A model generated the notes under the pieces. That model searched no databases. It had not been told where the DNA came from and worked only from the letters and a program-made list of their open reading frames with translations. This document shows, in pieces, positions 60,222-64,000 of a stretch of 64,000 nucleotides of DNA (the stretch's first letter is position 1; the number at the start of each line of letters is the position of its first letter). Origin of the DNA: Phaeobacter piscinae (GTDB lineage: Bacteria; Pseudomonadota; Alphaproteobacteria; Rhodobacterales; Rhodobacteraceae); the NCBI RefSeq assembly GCF_002407245.1, contig NZ_CP010681.1, positions 2,542,001-2,606,000 on the forward strand, in the 5' to 3' direction. Both the position numbers and the translations under genes were made by a program.

Positions 60222-61604
60222 ATGGGCCAGACCCTGAAATGTATCTCACCGATCGACGGATCGGTCTATGCCGAGCGTGAGACGCTGTCACCGGAGGCCG
60301 CAGCGGAGCGCGTGACCGCAGCCCGCACGGCCCAGACGGCCTGGGCTGCCCGCCCCCTGCAAGAGCGGGTTGATCTGGTGATGGCCGGTGTGGCGGCTGT
60401 AGGCGCGATGAACGATGAAATCGTACCGGAACTGGCCCATATGATGGGGCGCCCGGTGCGCTATGGCGGTGAATTTGGCGGTTTCAACGAGCGGGCCAGC
60501 CATATGGCGCAGATCGCCGAGGAAGCGCTGGCCGATATCGAGGTCGGCGAGGACGCGACCTTCAAGCGCTACATCAAACATGTTCCCCATGGCGTGGTGC
60601 TGGTGGTGGCGCCTTGGAACTACCCCTACATGACCGCCATCAACACCGTCGCGCCGGCCCTGATTGCGGGCAATGCCGTGGTGCTGAAACACGCCACCCA
60701 GACGCTTCTGGTGGGTGAGCGCATGGCGCAGGCCTTCCAGTCGGCTGGCATTCCGGCGGATGTGTTCCAGAATGTCTTCCTCGATCATGACTCTACATCG
60801 GCACTAATCGCAGACCGCGCGTTTGACTTCGTGAACTTCACCGGCTCCGTCGGTGGCGGTCAGGCGATGGAGCGCGCAGCGGCGGGAACCTTTACCGGTG
60901 TCGGCACCGAGCTAGGCGGCAAGGATCCGGGCTATGTGATGGAAGACGCCGATCTGAACGCGGCAGTGGACACGCTGATCGATGGCGCCATGTTCAATTC
61001 CGGTCAGTGCTGCTGCGGGATCGAGCGGATCTACGTGCATGAAAGCCTTTATGACGCCTTCGTCGAAAAGGCTGTGGCCATCGTCAAGGGCTACAAACTG
61101 GGTAATCCGTTGGAGCAGGAGACCACCATCGGCCCGATGGCCAATGTGCGCTTTGCGGCTGAGGTTCGCAGCCAGATTGCTGAGGCCATTGAGGCAGGCG
61201 CCGTGGCTCATGTCGAAACATTTGCCGAAGACGACGGTGGCGCCTATCTGACACCGCAGATCCTGACCAATGTGACCCATGACATGCGGGTGATGCGCGA
61301 GGAGAGCTTTGGCCCCGTGGTGGGCATCATGAAAGTCTCCTCCGACGCGGAGGCCATCGAGCTGATGAATGACAGCGAATTTGGCCTCACGGCCTCGCTG
61401 TGGACGCGCGATGTCGAGCGTGCGACCCGTGTTGGGGATCAGATCGAAACCGGCACCGTCTTCATGAACCGCGCCGATTATCTGGACCCCGGTCTGTGCT
61501 GGACCGGCTGCAAAAACACCGGGCGCGGGGGCGGCCTCTCTGTCATCGGCTATCATAACCTCACCCGCCCGAAATCCTATCATCTGAAAAAGGTCACGGG
61601 CTGA
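60222..61604 (+). CDS. NAD(P)-dependent aldehyde dehydrogenase
   Basis: A 460-residue ALDH. It has VVAPWNYPYMTAINT (cofactor/active site Asn), general-base Glu in GTELGGKDPGYV (about 230) and catalytic Cys264 in NSGQCCCG. Somewhat shorter than the 480-500 typical; still complete. Start at 60222 with gagg; the open frame begins at 60192. In this operon it would oxidise the aldehyde made by the iron-type alcohol dehydrogenase, as PuuC does after PuuB. Confidence 0.92.
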   Translation: MGQTLKCISPIDGSVYAERETLSPEAAAERVTAARTAQTAWAARPLQERVDLVMAGVAAVGAMNDEIVPELAHMMGRPVRYGGEFGGFNERASHMAQIAEEALADIEVGEDATFKRYIKHVPHGVVLVVAPWNYPYMTAINTVAPALIAGNAVVLKHATQTLLVGERMAQAFQSAGIPADVFQNVFLDHDSTSALIADRAFDFVNFTGSVGGGQAMERAAAGTFTGVGTELGGKDPGYVMEDADLNAAVDTLIDGAMFNSGQCCCGIERIYVHESLYDAFVEKAVAIVKGYKLGNPLEQETTIGPMANVRFAAEVRSQIAEAIEAGAVAHVETFAEDDGGAYLTPQILTNVTHDMRVMREESFGPVVGIMKVSSDAEAIELMNDSEFGLTASLWTRDVERATRVGDQIETGTVFMNRADYLDPGLCWTGCKNTGRGGGLSVIGYHNLTRPKSYHLKKVTG

Positions 61605-61611
61605 GCCCCGT

Positions 61612-61631
61612 CATCTTTCCGAAAAATACTC
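61612..61631 (-). repeat. Intergenic repeat copy 2 (inverted relative to copy 1)
   Basis: Twenty bases whose reverse complement matches copy 1 except for an inserted C. Followed by a gcttgcc/ggcaagc hairpin with loop gcga (61638-61655) and a G5/C5 hairpin. The pair flanks the aldehyde dehydrogenase gene. Confidence 0.6.
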
Positions 61632-61698
61632 CCGGGGGCTTGCCGCGAGGCAAGCGGGGGCAGCGCCCCCTCCCCGGCTTCATCACAGGAACACACCT

Positions 61699-62844
61699 AT
61701 GACTCTTGTTGGAAACTGGTCTTATCCGACCGCAATCAAGTTTGGCGCTGGCCGGATCAAGGAGCTGGCCGAGGCCTGCGCCGCAGCGGGCATGAAAAAG
61801 CCGCTGCTGGTCACCGACAAAGGCCTGGCCGATCTGCCGGTCACCCAATCCACGCTCGATATCCTGGAGGCCGCGGGCCTCGGTCGGGCGATGTTCTCAG
61901 AGGTTGATCCCAACCCGAACGAGAAGAACCTTGAGGCCGGTGTGGCCGCCTATAAGGCAGGCGATCATGACGGGGTGATCGCCTTTGGCGGCGGCTCCGG
62001 TCTTGATCTGGGCAAGATGGTCGCCTTCATGTGCGGCCAGACCCGGCCGGTGTGGGATTTTGAAGATATCGGCGACTGGTGGACCCGTGCTGACGCCAAT
62101 GCCATCGCGCCGATCATCGCGGTGCCGACCACAGCGGGCACCGGTTCCGAGGTTGGCCGCGCCTCTGTGATCACCGACAGTGTGACCCATCAGAAAAAGA
62201 TCATCTTCCACCCCAAGGTGCTGCCAACCGTGGTGATCTGCGACCCTGAACTGACCGTCGGCATGCCCAAGTTCATCACCGCAGGCACCGGTCTGGACGC
62301 CTTCGCGCATTGTGTCGAGGCGTTCTCCTCCCCCCATTATCACCCGATGTCCCAGGGTATCGCGCTGGAAGGCATGCGCCTGGTCAAGGACTATCTGCCA
62401 CGCGCCTATGCGGATGGCACCGACATTGAGGCCCGTGCCCATATGATGTCCGCCGCCGCGATGGGCGCCACCGCCTTCCAGAAAGGGTTGGGTGCGATCC
62501 ACGCCATGAGCCATCCGATCGGCGCGCTCTTCAACACTCACCACGGCACCACCAATGCCGTCTGCATGCCCGCGGTGCTGGCCTTCAATGCACCTGAGAT
62601 CGCCGACCGATTCGAGACTGCAGCAGCCTATTTGGGCATCGACGGCGGCTTTGATGGCGTCTGCGCCTATGTGCAGGAGCTGAACGACAGTCTCGGCATT
62701 CCACGTGGTCTCTCAGAGTTGGGCGTCACGGAGGCGGCCATCCCCGACCTGGTGAAGGGTGCGCTGATTGATCCCTCCTGCGGCGGCAACCCTGTCGTTC
62801 TTGACGAGGCCAATCTCACCCAGCTGTTCAAGGATGCCATGTGA
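61699..62844 (+). CDS. Iron-containing alcohol dehydrogenase
   Basis: A 381-residue type III alcohol dehydrogenase. NAD-binding GGGSGLDLGK (about 95-104), PTTAGTGSEVG, and the metal ligands in GLDAFAHCVEAF and HAMSHPIGALFNTHHG are all seen. It would oxidise an alcohol group, presumably on a gamma-glutamylated amino alcohol if the pathway hypothesis is right. ggaac precedes the ATG. Confidence 0.93.
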   Translation: MTLVGNWSYPTAIKFGAGRIKELAEACAAAGMKKPLLVTDKGLADLPVTQSTLDILEAAGLGRAMFSEVDPNPNEKNLEAGVAAYKAGDHDGVIAFGGGSGLDLGKMVAFMCGQTRPVWDFEDIGDWWTRADANAIAPIIAVPTTAGTGSEVGRASVITDSVTHQKKIIFHPKVLPTVVICDPELTVGMPKFITAGTGLDAFAHCVEAFSSPHYHPMSQGIALEGMRLVKDYLPRAYADGTDIEARAHMMSAAAMGATAFQKGLGAIHAMSHPIGALFNTHHGTTNAVCMPAVLAFNAPEIADRFETAAAYLGIDGGFDGVCAYVQELNDSLGIPRGLSELGVTEAAIPDLVKGALIDPSCGGNPVVLDEANLTQLFKDAM

Positions 62845-62956
62845 TCCACGCAGATCATATCTGCAATGATCCTGCGGCTGCGCCTGTTCCGCCCCCGGCG
62901 CAGCGCAGCACATAGATGACCCGGCGCGTCTTTGACGCAGCATAGGGTACCTTAAG

Positions 62957-62997
62957 ACTGCGGCCCCTCTCCAAGCTGAGAGGGGCCGCAGTTTCTT
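62957..62997. terminator. Bidirectional terminator
   Basis: Perfect 15-base inverted repeat (62957-62971 with 62978-62992), loop caagct, then tttctt. Between the convergent alcohol-dehydrogenase and TmpB-like genes. Confidence 0.83.
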
Positions 62998-63021
62998 GCA
63001 GTGCTATCGTCGGCTCAAAAC

Positions 63022-64000
<979 letters not shown>

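Overview
The window reads as chromosomal DNA of a marine alphaproteobacterium of the Rhodobacteraceae, Roseobacter group (Phaeobacter, Leisingera or Ruegeria-like). The basis is the GC-rich codon use, the PhyR-NepR-EcfG general stress system, many TRAP and ABC importers, a phenylacetate (paa) cluster with both a TetR-type and a PaaX-type regulator, and a gene pair resembling TmpA/TmpB, first characterised in Leisingera. This placement is inferred from gene content and has not been tested by database search. I saw no rRNA, tRNA, CRISPR array, insertion sequence or prophage.

Layout. 0-0.8 kb: 3' end of a tryptophan-halogenase-like gene. 0.9-9.5 kb (minus): coaBC, dut, a membrane-anchored moeB, an amino-acid ABC binding protein and permease, a Dcp-type peptidase; then rpoH overlapping a chaN-like gene. 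9.7-23.4 kb: housekeeping genes (cobU, a histidine phosphatase, a GST, comM-like, gshB, yraN, rsmI, an LpoA-like lipoprotein, glnD, murJ, a rhomboid-like protein without catalytic residues, trpS, a cold shock gene). 23.5-29.7 kb: phenylacetate genes paaR-like, paaK, paaI, paaG, paaZ and paaX; the ring epoxidase paaABCDE is absent here. 29.7-33.4 kb: a cobalamin riboswitch followed by a DUF1636 gene and a BtuDFC-like ABC importer. 33.4-40.0 kb: a RidA homologue, then a BMP-family nucleoside/nucleobase ABC importer linked to a CodA-like deaminase.

40.0-53.6 kb is a general-stress-response island. It holds phyR, nepR, ecfG, a HisKA_2 sensor kinase and a phospholipase D-like gene, surrounded by small stress genes: ExoD, entericidin-like lipoprotein, MscS channel, DUF7218-like, PLDc_N peptide, PPOX-like, CsbD, a YqjD/YqjE-like membrane operon, AI-2E-type transporter, Dps and DUF1328. 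I can place ten EcfG-type promoter sites (GGAAC, 16-17 bases, CGTT-like) by eye in this stretch, including two overlapping divergent pairs. It looks as if the regulator and part of its regulon sit together.

53.6-62.8 kb is a catabolic cluster: RpiR regulator, N-formylglutamate-amidohydrolase-family enzyme, TRAP transporter (Q, M, P), glutamine-synthetase-like ligase, aldehyde dehydrogenase and iron-type alcohol dehydrogenase. The combination suggests a gamma-glutamylation route for an imported amine or amino alcohol, analogous to but not the same as the Puu pathway; the substrate is unknown. 63.0-64.0 kb (minus) carries a TmpB/PhnZ-like HD-domain oxygenase and the 3' part of a TmpA-like dioxygenase, which may degrade a trimethylammonio-phosphonate; it runs off the window.
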